This document shows positions 54,451 to 64,000 of a DNA stretch of 64,000 bases, piece by piece. The position numbers and the translations under genes are program-made. Location: contig NC_088327.1 of the NCBI RefSeq assembly GCF_036884655.1, positions 18,252,001 through 18,316,000 of the forward strand, read 5' to 3'. This DNA is from Musa acuminata AAA Group (lineage: Eukaryota > Streptophyta > Magnoliopsida > Zingiberales > Musaceae). Below the pieces are notes generated by a model, which worked only from the letters and a program-made list of their open reading frames with translations, ran no database searches and was not told where the DNA came from. How positions within the stretch are numbered: position 1 is the stretch's first letter; the number at the start of each line of letters is the position of its first letter.

Positions 54451-54941
54451 TGTTAGAACCCTTGCAGATTCTAAACTTGGGGTTGATCTCTTTAGGGGAT
54501 CGGCCTCCTTGGAACTCTATAGGGGTTCCTCCCTCCAAGTTGCTGCTCAAAGGCTGCAGAAAAGATTCATCTATTGCTTATCAAAAGAGAAGGAATACAT
54601 GGCTATTTATAGGGCTTCTAAACCCTAACTCCTAATAGGACTCCTACTTAAGACTCTTACTTCTAACCAACTCCTAATAGGACTCCTAGTCAAGACTCCT
54701 ATTCCCTTACAACTCCTAATTCTTCTCTAAGAAAACACCTCATACATGAATGCCCCTCTCAATTAGGACTCTCCTAGCTAGAGTCCTAACAGAATGTCCC
54801 TCTCAATTAGGACTCTCCTAGCTAAAGTCCTAACAGTTTTAAATGGATGCCCCTCTCAATTAGGACTCTCTTAGCTAGAGTCCTAACAGTTTTACATGAA
54901 TGTCCCTCTCAATTAGGACTCTCCAAGCTAGAGTCATAACA
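54451..54941 (-). repeat. 5' LTR of G3, with four terminal units
   Basis: 491 bp. Unit starts (plus coordinates) at 54941, 54888, 54835 and 54791, with the same 53, 53, 44 spacing as the 3' LTR. TATA (plus view TATTTATA) at 54604-54611. The outer end has one substitution (CATAACA). Confidence 0.93.
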
Positions 54942-54946
54942 TCCTT

Positions 54947-55330
54947 GAATATGATCCTTGCAAACAAGGGTCACGTTCCCAAAAGAAGTGGAATCGGATT
55001 TGTGAGAAGTCATCACCAAAATCCAACCATCTTCATAAAAGACCCCATCTTACATGTTCGACACCAAGACAAATGCAACTTTTGTTGCAAACTTGGACAC
55101 AAAACGCATTATTGTCCATTCAAGAAAATTAGTCCAAACAAATTAATTTGGGTTCCTAAAGGAACCATGATAAATTCTATGCAACATGATAAACAATGTA
55201 GATCTATTTTTGAGGCACCCAAAAGCAAATGGGTACCTAAAAATCATCCTTTCTTGTAGAAACCTATACCATCGCAAGCTAGGAGCAAGAGATAGTACCT
55301 TGATAGTGGATGCTCAAGGCATATGACCGG
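54947..55330 (+). pseudogene. S gag-pol junction: second knuckle and protease start
   Basis: Continues S from the gag tail (SKSLNMILANKG) after G3. Contains a second CCHC knuckle CNFCCKLGHKTHYC (about 55078-55120) and SKWVPKNHPF. Protease active site YLDSGCSRHMTG at about 55295-55330. A TAG stop directly before Tyr stands where this family usually has Trp (TGG to TAG fits a single G-to-A change). Confidence 0.85.
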
Positions 55331-56580
55331 GGATCCATCTCAATTCTCTAAGCTCACTAGCATAGACGAAGGCTATGTCACCTTCGGAGACAACAACAAG
55401 GGTACAATCATTGGCAAAGGAACCATAGGTAACAAATCCAACTTCTTTATCGAAGATGTTTTGTTGGTTGATGGTTTAAAACATAACCTTTTGAGTATTA
55501 GTCAATTATGTGATAAAGGATATATTGTCAGATTCGAATCTAATGCTTGCATCATTGAAAAACCACACAAAAACACGTCTATGATTGCATTAAAACAAAA
55601 TAACGTATATACTATTGACATCAATGGTTTGTGTAATGAAATGTGTTTTTCGATTTTGAATGAGGATGCTTGGCTATGGCATAGAAGATTAGGTCATGCT
55701 AGCATGAAACTAATCACTCAAATATCATCCAAAGAACTTGTAAGAGGAATTCCTCATATCAAGTTCATCAAAGATAATGTATGTGATGCCTGCCAATTAA
55801 GTAAACAAATTAAGGGCAGTTTCAAATCTAAGAATCAAATAAGCACCTCTAGGCCCTTACAATTGATCCATATGGACTTGTTCGGACCAATCTCTACATC
55901 AAGCCTAGGAGGTAGTAAATACGCCTTCGTCATTTGGATGACTATAGCAGATACACATAGACTTACTTTTTAAAACAGAAAAGTGAATGCTTTAGATATT
56001 TTACCAAGTTTTGTAAACTTGTTCAGAATGAGAAGGGTTCTATGATTTTGTCAATTAGAAGTGATCACGGTAGTGAATTTCAAAACCATGATTTCTAAGA
56101 ATTTTGTGAATCTAATGGATACAACCATAATTTCTCTACTCCTAGAAATCCTCAACAAAATGTAGTAGAAAGAAAAAATCAAAATTTACAAGAAATGGCA
56201 AGAACCATATTGAATGAACATAGCCTACCCAAATATTTTTGGGCCGAAGCCGTAAATACTGCATGCTATATCTTGAATAGAGTTTTAGTAAGACCCTTAT
56301 TCACCAAAACTCCCTATGAGTTATGGAACAACAAAAAACCCAATGTTTCATATTTTAAAGTCTTTGGGTGTAAGTGCTTTATCTTGAATGAAAAAGATAA
56401 CTTAGGAAAATTTGATGCTAAATCCGATGAAGGAATCTTTCTTGGTTATTCTTCGGTTTCTAAAGTCTTTCGTATCTTCAATAAAAGAACTTTAATTATT
56501 TAAGAATCCATTCATGTTGTTTTCAATGAGATTTCCGAAATCAGGAAAAACGATTTTGATGATGATGTTAATTTTGATTC
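55331..56580 (+). pseudogene. S protease body and integrase
   Basis: Frame 55323-55973: FGDNNKGTIIGKGTIGNKSNF and LKHNLLSISQLCDKGY (protease), WHRRLGHASMKLI (pre-integrase), CDACQLSKQIKGSFKSK (zinc), and LIHMDLFGPISTSSLGGSKYAFV. The first Asp lies in the YAFVI...DDYSRYT region, where a frameshift occurs. The second is in SDHGSEF; the Glu is in VVERKNQNLQEMA. The rest is open in 56195-56503 (AEAVNTACYILNRV, FKVFGCKCFIL). Stops at about 56097 and 56501. Confidence 0.9.
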
Positions 56581-56581
56581 C

Positions 56582-58257
56582 TTGAATTTAAATGAAACCC
56601 TGTCTCCAACTAGCAACTTGGATGCATCCACTTCCGAAACATCCTTACCCAAGGATTGGAAGTATGTAGATGCTCATCCTAAGGAGCTAATCTTAGGAGA
56701 CACATCAAAGGGGGTTCAAACACGTTCTTCTCTTAAAAATTTTTGTTCCAACGTCACTTTTCTCTCCCAAATTGAACTCAAATGTGTTGACGAAGCCATG
56801 AAAGATGATTCATGGATTATCGCAATGCAAGATGAATTAAATCAATTTGAGAGAAATAAGGTGTGGAAGCTTGTTCCTAGGCCAAATGATCATTTAGTTA
56901 TTGGTACTAAATGGGTTTTTAGAAACAAGCAAGATGAATATGGTATCGTGGTTAGAAACAAGGCTAGATTAGTGGCTAAAGGTTTCAACCAAGAAGAAGG
57001 TATCGATTACGAAGAAACCTTCGCTCTTGTGGCTCGATTAGAAGCCATAAGGATGCTCCTTGCCTACGCTAGTAGTAATAATTTTAAGTTGTTTCAAATG
57101 GATGTTAAAAGCGCTTTTCTTAATGGCTTTATTTCCGAAGAAGTCTATGTTGAACAACCTCCTGGATTTGAAAATAATAGCCACCCTAATCGTGTGTTTA
57201 TATTAACTAAAGCTCTCTATGGTTTAAAACAAGCTCCGAGGGCTTGGTATGAGAGACTTAGTTCTTTTCTTATCGAAAATAATTTCACAAAAGGCAAGGT
57301 TGATACTACATTGTTCATCAAGAATTTTGAAAATGATTTTCTCATTGTTCAGATTTATGTTGATGATATTATCTTTGGTTCTACGAATAAATCTCTTTGT
57401 GAATCTTTTGCTAAAACTATGAGTCTTGAATTCGAAATGAGTTTAATGGGAGAATTAACATTCTTCTTAGGCTTACAAATCCAACAACTAAGCAATGGCA
57501 TCTTTATTAGTCAAACTAAATATGCCATGAATTTGCTAAAAAAGTTTAATATGAATAACTCAAAAGCTATTAACACTCCTATAAGCACCTCCACTAAGTT
57601 AGAAATCGATGAAAGTGGGGAAAGCTTCGATCAAAAAACTTATAGGGGCATGATAGGAAGTTTACTTTACCTCACTGCAACTAGACCAGATATCATGTTC
57701 AGTGTAGGACTTTGTGCTAGATTTCAATCAAACCCTAATATATCTCATCTCAAAGCAGTTAAAAGAATACTTAGATATCTTAATGGTACCACAAATCTAG
57801 GATTATGGTACCCAAAATCAAAGAATCTTGAGTTAATTGCTTATGCTGATGCGGACTTTGCTGGCTGTAAACTAGATAGAAAAAGCACATCAGGACATGT
57901 TAATTTTTTGGACATGCCCTTGTTTCCTGGTCATCTAAGAAACAAAACTCGGTTGCACTATCAACAACCGAAGCTGAATATATTGCAGCAAGTGCATGCT
58001 GTGCACAAGTTGTATGGATGAAAAACACCTTAGAAGATTATAAAATTCATCTTAAAAAAATTCCCATTAAATGTGATAACACAAGTGCAATATGCTTAAC
58101 GAAGAATCTTATACAACACTCAAGAACAAAACATATTGATATTAGACATCACTTTTTACGAGATCATGTTACTAATCAGAATGTAATCATAGAGTTCATT
58201 GATACTAAACATCAACTAGCTGATATTTTTACAAAACCTCTAAATGAAGAGAATTAG
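56582..58257 (+). pseudogene. S reverse transcriptase and RNase H
   Basis: RT is open for 479 residues (56582-58021): EAMKDDSWIIAMQDELNQFERN, TKWVFRNKQDEYGIVVRNKAR, MDVKSAFLNGFISEEVYVEQ, ALYGLKQAPRAWYERL, IVQIYVDDIIFGSTN (YVDD intact), MSLMGELTFFLGLQI, LLYLTATRPDIMFSVGL. RNase H: AYADADFAGCKLDRKSTSGH, then a frameshift in the LSTTEAEY region near 57910-58015, then 58018-58257 with IKCDNTSAICLTKN, RTKHIDIRHHFLRDHV and HQLADIFTKPLNEE. The most complete RT in the window. Confidence 0.92.
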
Positions 58258-59285
58258 GAATGTTGATGTGTCCGAATACATAAACTAGTTAAAATTATCT
58301 TTCGGACTTTATTGAATGATCAAATCACTTGATTGCTATTACATGCCTAAATAACATATTGGAAATTATGTGCATGTTTTGTCTTCATGATTGTATTTGA
58401 AAATCAATAGCATAGTCTTGTCCGAATGCATGAAAGTGTTAATTTCATTTTCGGATTCGCTTAACAATTGGTATCCTAACAATCGGATTTTCTCATACAC
58501 TTATGAAAAATATTTTTCTGAAATAGATTTGATGAAATGATTCCTGCTTATAAATTCCATCTTGAAATATGGATGATAGTGTTTTTACTTGCAAAGACTT
58601 GTTTCACATACATATCTTGATCCTTGTAAAAATGAACCATGATTTAATCTCTCATCGATTTTAACTTCACTCAAAGTAAAATCACAAATAGCCTTCCTCC
58701 TTCATGCAAAAAGATTATAACAAATAAAAAGGAATAAGTATTTAAAGCAATCTATGTATCATGCTTTCCTTTATATGCTTGGAAAATAACATGTAAAGGC
58801 ATGAACAACTATAACACTTATGCTCAAAATTCGTTTATTGCTCTCCTGCTATCACAATTACCATGCTTTTTGTTGATGACAAAGAGGGAGAAATATATGA
58901 GTATTAATGCCATGCTTGCATCACCAAGAGATATATGAATTGATGCTATGATTGCTATAATTTGCATTATGCCATGTAATGATATCAAAATCTTACTTCG
59001 CAGTTTTACATGTTGATATCTTACAATATGATGAATTGCTACTATTACCATCATTCAAACCTGTTATGTAAAATTTGAAAATGAATGTCAAGCCTTGACA
59101 TCATCTTCAGAGAGAAACATCATGATGGGAATCATGATGGGAGTATTGATAAGTTTAAATGATTTTAACTTATCAATATGTCTCTTGAATTCAAAGGTTT
59201 TGAATTCAAGAATTACTTATCTCAAGTATGGCATATAGACAGGGGGAGTTAAGGTTAACTCCATTATCAATTGATTGTCATCATC
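58258..59285 (+). other. S 3' non-coding region with PPT-like tract
   Basis: About 1 kb between pol and the PPT. AT-rich, with no env-like ORF. A purine tract AAAGAGGGAGAAA at 58881-58893 follows TTGTTGATGAC, the same context as the extra tracts in W and Z1. Confidence 0.75.
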
Positions 59286-59298
59286 AAAAAGGGGGAGA
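59286..59298 (+). promoter_or_regulatory. Polypurine tract of S
   Basis: AAAAGGGGGAGAT, preceded by TCATCATC and followed by the 3' LTR TGTTGAATCTCGG. Confidence 0.9.
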
Positions 59299-60921
59299 TT
59301 GTTGAATCTCGGATTTTGATGATGAAATCAATTGTCATTTGTTATCTAATCTATCTGTTGAGATAAGTGTGCAGGATTAACTATGATGAAAATAAGATAT
59401 GCAACAGGAGTTGCGCCGGAGTCAAGACAATGATCACGTTGGGAGTTCGAGAGTTCGATGGAAGTTCGGACAGTCATCGGAGGTTCTGCGGGAACAAATC
59501 CGAGAAGTCCATGAGCTTGCCAAAGAAGCTCGTCGGAACTCGCCAAGTGGATCGTCGCAAGTCTAGGAGTTTTCCAGAAGTCCGCAGGAGCATCACCGAA
59601 GGTTCATCGGATGATCGACGAAAGTTTGCCGGAAGCTCGCCGGAAGAAGCGATTGACGCACCAGAGCAAGTTGTAGTAAATATCTTAGGAAAAATCGTAG
59701 TTGGCATAATGATTAAGTTGGAAATGGGAGGTGATCCCATTAACTTAATCTTGGGGCAATTGGGCCCCTGAAAAACCCAAATTGGGCCGAATGGATCAAC
59801 CCATTCGGACCCTGATTTCTGCCAAGCGGTTGAACCGCCCAAGCCAGGAGGTGGCACTGCCTGGGCTAAGTCTCGGAGCGAGACTGGGCGGTGCAACCGC
59901 CCCAGCCAGGAGGTGGCACCGCTTGGGCTCAGTCTCCGAGCGAGACTGGGCGGTGCAACCGCCCCTGACGGGAGGTGGCACCGCCTGAGCTCGGTCTCCG
60001 AGCTCTGGCCGAGCGGTGCAACCGCCTTAGTCAAGCAATGGCACCGCCTGAGCTCGGTCTTCGAGCTCTGGCAAGAGGTGCAACCACCCCTGACAGGAGG
60101 TGGCACCGCCTAGAGGATCAGTCTTCGAGCTTTGCCAGGCGGTGCAATCGGTCCAATCAGGCGGTGCAACCGCTAGATCACGGAATTCCGAGAATTGATA
60201 GTTTTGAGCTCCAAATTCAAACTGGGTTGGGGCCTATAAATACCCCACCCATTCAGCACTGAAAGGGCACTGCATATACACCGAAATCTTGATCTTGTTC
60301 TGTGATTTTTAGAGCTCAAAATTGTTGTAAAGGCCAAAAGTTCTTCTCCCTCTTTTCTTCCAAGTTCTGAGCTTTAAAGAGAAGAGAGAAAATTCTGTAA
60401 GGGTTGTCTCCTAAGCTCGTCAAAAGGAGTGAAAATGTAAAAGGGTGGTTAGCCTTCGCCTATTGAAGGAAGGCCTCTAGTTGACGTCGGTGACCTCGTC
60501 GATGGAGGAAGCCAAAAGTGGAGCAGGTCAAGATTGACCGAACCACTCTAAATCTCGGTTTGTATTTACTTTGAGTATCTTATCCTTACTGCAAACCTCC
60601 TCAATAGCTTACTGCCTTCTGCGCATATACGATCGTGTTTCAAGCTCTGCATTTTCCGAATCGGCATTTAGACGTAAATCGTTTTTATCGTACGAACATC
60701 ATATTTCAATTTGCGTTTACGTTTTGATTTCTATCTTAACTGCAAACTGCCTTTATATCTTTGCTTTAACTGCATCTTGCTTGGTTACAAGTTAAAGTGA
60801 TTTACGAATCGGATTTTCTACTGAAATCGCTCTTATCGTACGAACGCGATTTTAATCGTCGAAAGTTTTCTGCTGCACTAATTCACCCCCCCCCCCCCTC
60901 TTAGTGCTCTTGATCCTAACA
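59299..60921 (+). repeat. 3' LTR of S
   Basis: 1623 bp, TGTTGAATCTCGG to GATCCTAACA, TATA box 60235-60242. It has five 62-bp units (landmarks 59850, 59912, 59974, 60037 and 60099) against four in the 5' LTR. C-run at about 60886-60898. Confidence 0.93.
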
Positions 60922-61801
60922 CTCTCGATGTCATGAGAGGAATATCCCATGTGTTCTTACTCAAACAAAATCCCTGGCTAGGGTCATTCGGGTTGAGAGA
61001 GAAAGAGTTCTCCAAGAGAATCTGATTAGATCGAGACTCGAGTAGAAACCGTATGGGTCTGACAACACCATGCTTGATATACAGTCTCTGGGATATTAGA
61101 TGGATGAAGGACTATAGGTACACGGTAACTGAGGACAGAAAGGTCCAATGGATTAGATTCCCCTGTATCGTCTGGGGACTACGGCGTAGTGGCCTAGTAC
61201 GTCTGTAGTCGATGAGTCAAGTGAATTATTACAGATATAATAATTCACTAAGTTAGAAAGAGTTCTGATAGGTATGACTCACGACCAGCTCGATATTGGG
61301 CATAGAGGGTCACACACATATGGTAGGCATTGCGATGAGTAGAGGTTCGGATATGAGATATCCGACGGAGCCCTTGTCTTATTGGATGCAGATCCAATAC
61401 CCACTAGGGGAGGACCCATTAGGGTTTGATAGGGGACCTCTATAAATAGGAGGGATTCAGAGCCTCATAGGCTAGAGCCTTTACTTGCCTCTCCTATTCT
61501 CCTCTCCCTCTCCACCTCAGAGCAGGCCTGGAGTTTTGAGGAGCGTCGTCGTAGCCCTGTTGTGTGGATCACCACTAGAGAGGAGGACGCTTGACCTCCT
61601 TCACCCTCTCCTAAGGATCTACAAGGAAATAGGGATATACGATCTCCCTATGTAACACAATCTACTCTATACGCAGTTTTAAGTTTCGCGGATTTTGCAC
61701 ACCAATCTTCGCACTACGACGAACATCTCTTTGGGAATTCGAGATTTTGTTTTCTTGTTCTTCCGCTGTGCATGTGATGTCGCCCCCAAGATTTCCTAAC
61801 A
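60922..61801 (+). repeat. 3' LTR of A, second piece
   Basis: Continues the A 3' LTR from CTCTC (TSD of S, 60922-60926), through GATGTCATGAGAGG, to GATTTCCTAACA. TATA box 61441-61448. Followed by the TSD tatca (61802-61806) and X. Confidence 0.92.
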
Positions 61802-61806
61802 TATCA

Positions 61807-62481
61807 TGCTCCCACTATCTCTACTAACAATGTATTCCATGTCAAGGAACACTGCTCTCTTGGCTACAAAGACCTTTTGGTCCTCGAGATGATAGAAATA
61901 ATACCCACAAGTTTCCTTGGGGTATCCCACAAATTTGCATCGCTCTGTCCTTGATTCCAACTTATCAGAGTTGTGTCTTTTAACGTAGGCAATGCAGCCC
62001 CAAATCTTAATAACCTTAAGATCGGGCTTCTTCTCTTTCCATATCTCATATGGTATAGACACTACCGACTTAGTTGGAACTCTGTTCAGAAGGTAAGCTG
62101 CGGTCTCTAGGGCATATCCCCAAAATAAGATGGGTAGGTCAGCGAAACTCATCATGGATCATACCATGTCTAATAGCATACAATTTCTCCTTTCAAACAC
62201 ACCATTGAGCTGAGGTGTATAAGGAGGTGTCCATTGGGATAATATCCCATGGTCCTTGAGGAACTGAGTAAACTTTGTACTTAAGTACTCACCTCCTCCA
62301 TCTGATCGAAGAGTCTTGATACTCTTTCCAGTCTGGTTCTCTACTTTATTCTTAAACTCTCTAAATTTCTCAAAGGTCTCAGACTTGTACTTGATTAAGT
62401 ACACATATCCATACCTTAAGAAATCATCAGTAAAGGTAATTAAGTAGGAGTAACCACCAATGGCATGAGTTGACATGAGTC
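61807..62481 (-). pseudogene. X integrase
   Basis: Read downwards from the Z insertion: [24 protein letters not shown] (first Asp), SIKTLRSDGGGEYLSTKF (second Asp), QLNGVFERRNCMLLDMV (Glu), a stop, then MSFADLPILFWGYALETAAYLLNRVP and KVIKIWGCIAYVKRHNSDKLE. All three catalytic acids are present. It stops at the A insertion and continues at 30744. Confidence 0.9.
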
Positions 62482-63693
62482 TGTTAGGATCGGAGCGGCA
62501 CTAAGAGGGGGGGGGTGAATTAGTGCAGCGGCTTAAAACGTTGGTTTCGACAAATCTTTCGTACGATAAAAATCGGAATCGGAAGTGCTTAACTTGAAAG
62601 CGTATTTGCAAAATTGTGCAGTAAATGTAATGAGGAAATAAAGCAAGTAAGAGGGTTTGCAGTAATGTAAATAGCAGTAATGAAATGCAAACCAGAGATT
62701 ACGCTGTTTTTAAAGTGGTTCGGTCAAGTGACCTACATCCACTTGCGAGGCCCCTCTTCGATGAGGCTCCCACCTTCCACAAGCAAATCTCTTGAAAGGG
62801 AAGGGTAAATACCCCTCTTACAACTTTTACAAGCGGTTCACTCTCTTACAGATTTTCAGCAAGAAAGAAAGAGGTGAACACTAGCAAATTGAAAACAAGA
62901 AAGGCAAAGACTCTTGTAAGACTTTTCTCTTAATCACTTGCTGCTCAAAAAGTTGTGTTCTCAGCTGAGACATGAGGGGTATTTATAGGCCTCAAGAGGA
63001 TTCAAATTTGGGCTCCAAAAAATTTGAATTCTCTTATGTTCCCGATGCTGGCGGTGCCACCGCCCAGCCAAATGGTGCCACAGCCTAGCGCTCGGGTGTT
63101 GGACGGTGCAACCGCCCAGCCCAGGAGGTGTCACTGCCCAGCTCTCGGGTGCTGGGCGGTGCCACCGCCTGGCTCTCCGATTCACTGGTTTAGCTTAATT
63201 TTAGCCCAAACCAAATCTGACTTTGGGCCCAGTTGGCCCCTAACCAGGATATAGGATTATCTCTTAATCCTAATCCTAATTACAAGTGAACTACGTAACA
63301 AAAAAAACATCCTAAGCAAGTTTTCAACCGCGAACGTCGAGTCTTGTTCCGGCGAGCTTTCCGACGAACTTCTTCCGACAGACTCCCTGCAAGCTCCCGA
63401 TCTTGTGATGACTTTAACGAGTAGCCGAGCCTTCTCGGTGATCTCTGTGAACCTCCGACGATCTCTTTGGCGAACTTTCAAAAATTCTAATAGGTTCCCG
63501 ATTTCTTCTCGGTTGGTTCCGGCAGCATCTCCGACGATTCTTCGGACTCTTAAACGTCCATCGATCTTGACTCCGGTATTCTTGCTTTGTGTTTTCTGGT
63601 TATCGTAGTTAATCCTGCACACTTAACTCAATAATATGGATTAGATCAATTAACCCATCAATTGATTTTATCATCAAAATCCGAGATTCAACA
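62482..63693 (-). repeat. 3' LTR of Z
   Basis: 1212 bp, the shortest SIRE-like LTR here. Plus view TGTTAGGATCGGAGCGG to GATTCAACA. G-run at 62506-62515, TATA (plus view TATTTATA) at 62980-62987, short palindrome array (GCGGTGCCACCGCC type) at about 63049-63175. Confidence 0.9.
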
Positions 63694-64000
63694 ATCTCCC
63701 CATTTTTGATGATGACAATCAATTGATGACGGAGTTAAACATAACTCCGCCTATCTATATACCATATTATGAGAAGATGAAAACACTTGAATTCCATCCA
63801 TAGAATTCAAGCATAAACCGATAAGTTCTAACCGTAGAACTTATCGTTATTCTCATTAAGCAATAGTAAATACAAAACGTCGATGAAAATCATTTTCAAG
63901 TAGAATGATAAGAGACAATTTTTACTACGATAGGAGATAAAGATTTTCAACATGAATTTCATGATATAAATGTAAGGCAAGCTTTCAATATGATCAATCA
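62482..64000 (-). mobile_element. SIRE-like element Z, 3' end only
   Basis: Minus-strand element running off the right edge. The 3' LTR is 62482-63693 and the PPT 63694-63706 (plus view ATCTCCCCATTTT). From 63707 there is the AT-rich non-coding part typical of W and Z1. Probable TSD on the left: gagtc (62477-62481), inside the X integrase. Confidence 0.87.

Larger units (their letters stand above)
49417..54941 (-). mobile_element. Non-autonomous Ty3/gypsy chromovirus-like element G3
   Basis: Minus strand. LTRs 49417-49907 and 54451-54941, both 491 bp. PBS 54437-54448, PPT 49908-49921, perfect TSD tcctt (49412-49416, 54942-54946). It is inserted in S between the gag tail and the second knuckle. 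Same RT and integrase deletions as G1 and G2. It is the innermost element of the five-level nest, so probably among the later insertions. Confidence 0.94.
46522..60921 (+). mobile_element. SIRE/Maximus copia element S, interrupted by G3
   Basis: 5' LTR 46522-48069, PBS 48072-48083, gag, G3 insertion (49417-54941), pol 54947-58257, non-coding 3' stretch, PPT 59286-59298, 3' LTR 59299-60921. Perfect TSD ctctc (46517-46521, 60922-60926). Without G3 it is about 8.9 kb. It is the only SIRE-like element here with pol. I see no env-like ORF between RNase H and the PPT. Stops and frameshifts make it inactive. Confidence 0.94.
30750..61801 (+). mobile_element. Tork/Angela-type copia element A, interrupted by B and S
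   Basis: 5' LTR 30750-32397; PBS; leader; gag; pol without protease; the last part of RNase H at 45726-45902 after the B insertion; 3' LTR in two pieces, 45903-46521 and 60922-61801, split by S. Perfect TSD tatca on both sides. With B and S removed it is about 8.0 kb. It inserted into the integrase-RT linker of X, a member of its own family. The gag ATG is ATA, the protease is deleted and there are many stops. Confidence 0.93.
21981..64000 (-). mobile_element. Tork/Angela-type copia element X, interrupted, 5' part beyond window
   Basis: Minus-strand copia element. 3' LTR 21981-23629, then RNase H and RT C-terminus (23641-24608), G2 insertion, RT N-terminus and linker (29984-30744), A insertion (30750-61801), integrase (61807-62481), Z insertion (62482 to the window edge). 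Its gag and 5' LTR are outside. The TSD on the left is probably gtttg (21976-21980); the right copy is not visible. The polyprotein is nearly the same as in A and B, so three members of one family are nested in each other here. Confidence 0.88.

Noticed and set aside
58258..59285. Env-like gene between RNase H and the 3' LTR of S, as known in some SIRE relatives
   Set aside because: No ORF of useful length, no signal peptide or membrane segment; the region is AT-rich non-coding DNA.

Overview
This 64 kb window looks like heterochromatic, repeat-only DNA from a large-genome flowering plant. A monocot such as a member of the banana order is my low-confidence guess, from the overall look of the families and not from any diagnostic gene. 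I found no host protein-coding gene, no rRNA or tRNA gene and no CRISPR array. Almost every base belongs to LTR retrotransposons, inserted one inside another and mostly inactivated by stops, frameshifts and deletions. Most element borders below were fixed by pairing TG...CA LTR ends with target-site duplications (TSDs).

Layout, left to right. (1) 1-2971 is the 3' end of a SIRE/Maximus-like copia element (W, + strand). It is inserted in the RT of an old copia remnant (D, 2977 to about 4316). (2) 4317-4865 is featureless AT-rich DNA, followed by an inverted-repeat (MITE/MULE-like) element at about 4866-5408. (3) An Ale/Retrofit-like copia element (C0, - strand) occupies 5410-8784, 14251-14320 and 21603-21980. 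Its gag was hit three times: by the Ty3/gypsy element G1 (8785-14250, TSD ttatg), by the gag-only SIRE-like element Z1 (14321-21602, TSD gttcg/gtttg), and by copia element X, which starts at 21981. (4) X (- strand, Tork/Angela-type polyprotein, 1.65 kb LTR) runs to the right edge. It is broken by G2 (24609-29978, TSD atgtc/atatc), by A (30750-61801, TSD tatca) and by another SIRE-like element Z (62482 to beyond the window). (5) A (+ strand) belongs to the same family as X. It contains B (37062-45725, also the same family, TSD gttcc/gttct), and its 3' LTR is split by the SIRE/Maximus element S (46522-60921, TSD ctctc). (6) S contains the third gypsy copy G3 (49417-54941, TSD tcctt). The deepest path is C0 > X > A > S > G3, five levels.

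Three things stand out. First, G1, G2 and G3 are independent insertions with different TSDs, yet they share the same internal losses: the reverse-transcriptase catalytic core and most of the integrase are gone, while gag, protease, RNase H and a chromodomain-like tail remain. This looks like a non-autonomous chromovirus lineage that spread in its deleted form. Second, the untranslated leader of A and B carries four regularly spaced hairpins. They share the apical core TTGGTCGAGTCCCTCGAG but have different, self-complementary lower stems, and two more hairpins sit just before gag. This is a candidate RNA element for packaging, dimerisation or translation. Third, the LTRs carry rapidly changing arrays: 62-bp palindrome-bearing repeats just upstream of the TATA box in SIRE-like LTRs, and repeated copies of the LTR terminus itself in the gypsy LTRs.

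All borders were read by eye. Lineage names come from recognising motif context without database comparison, and no divergence or age was computed.
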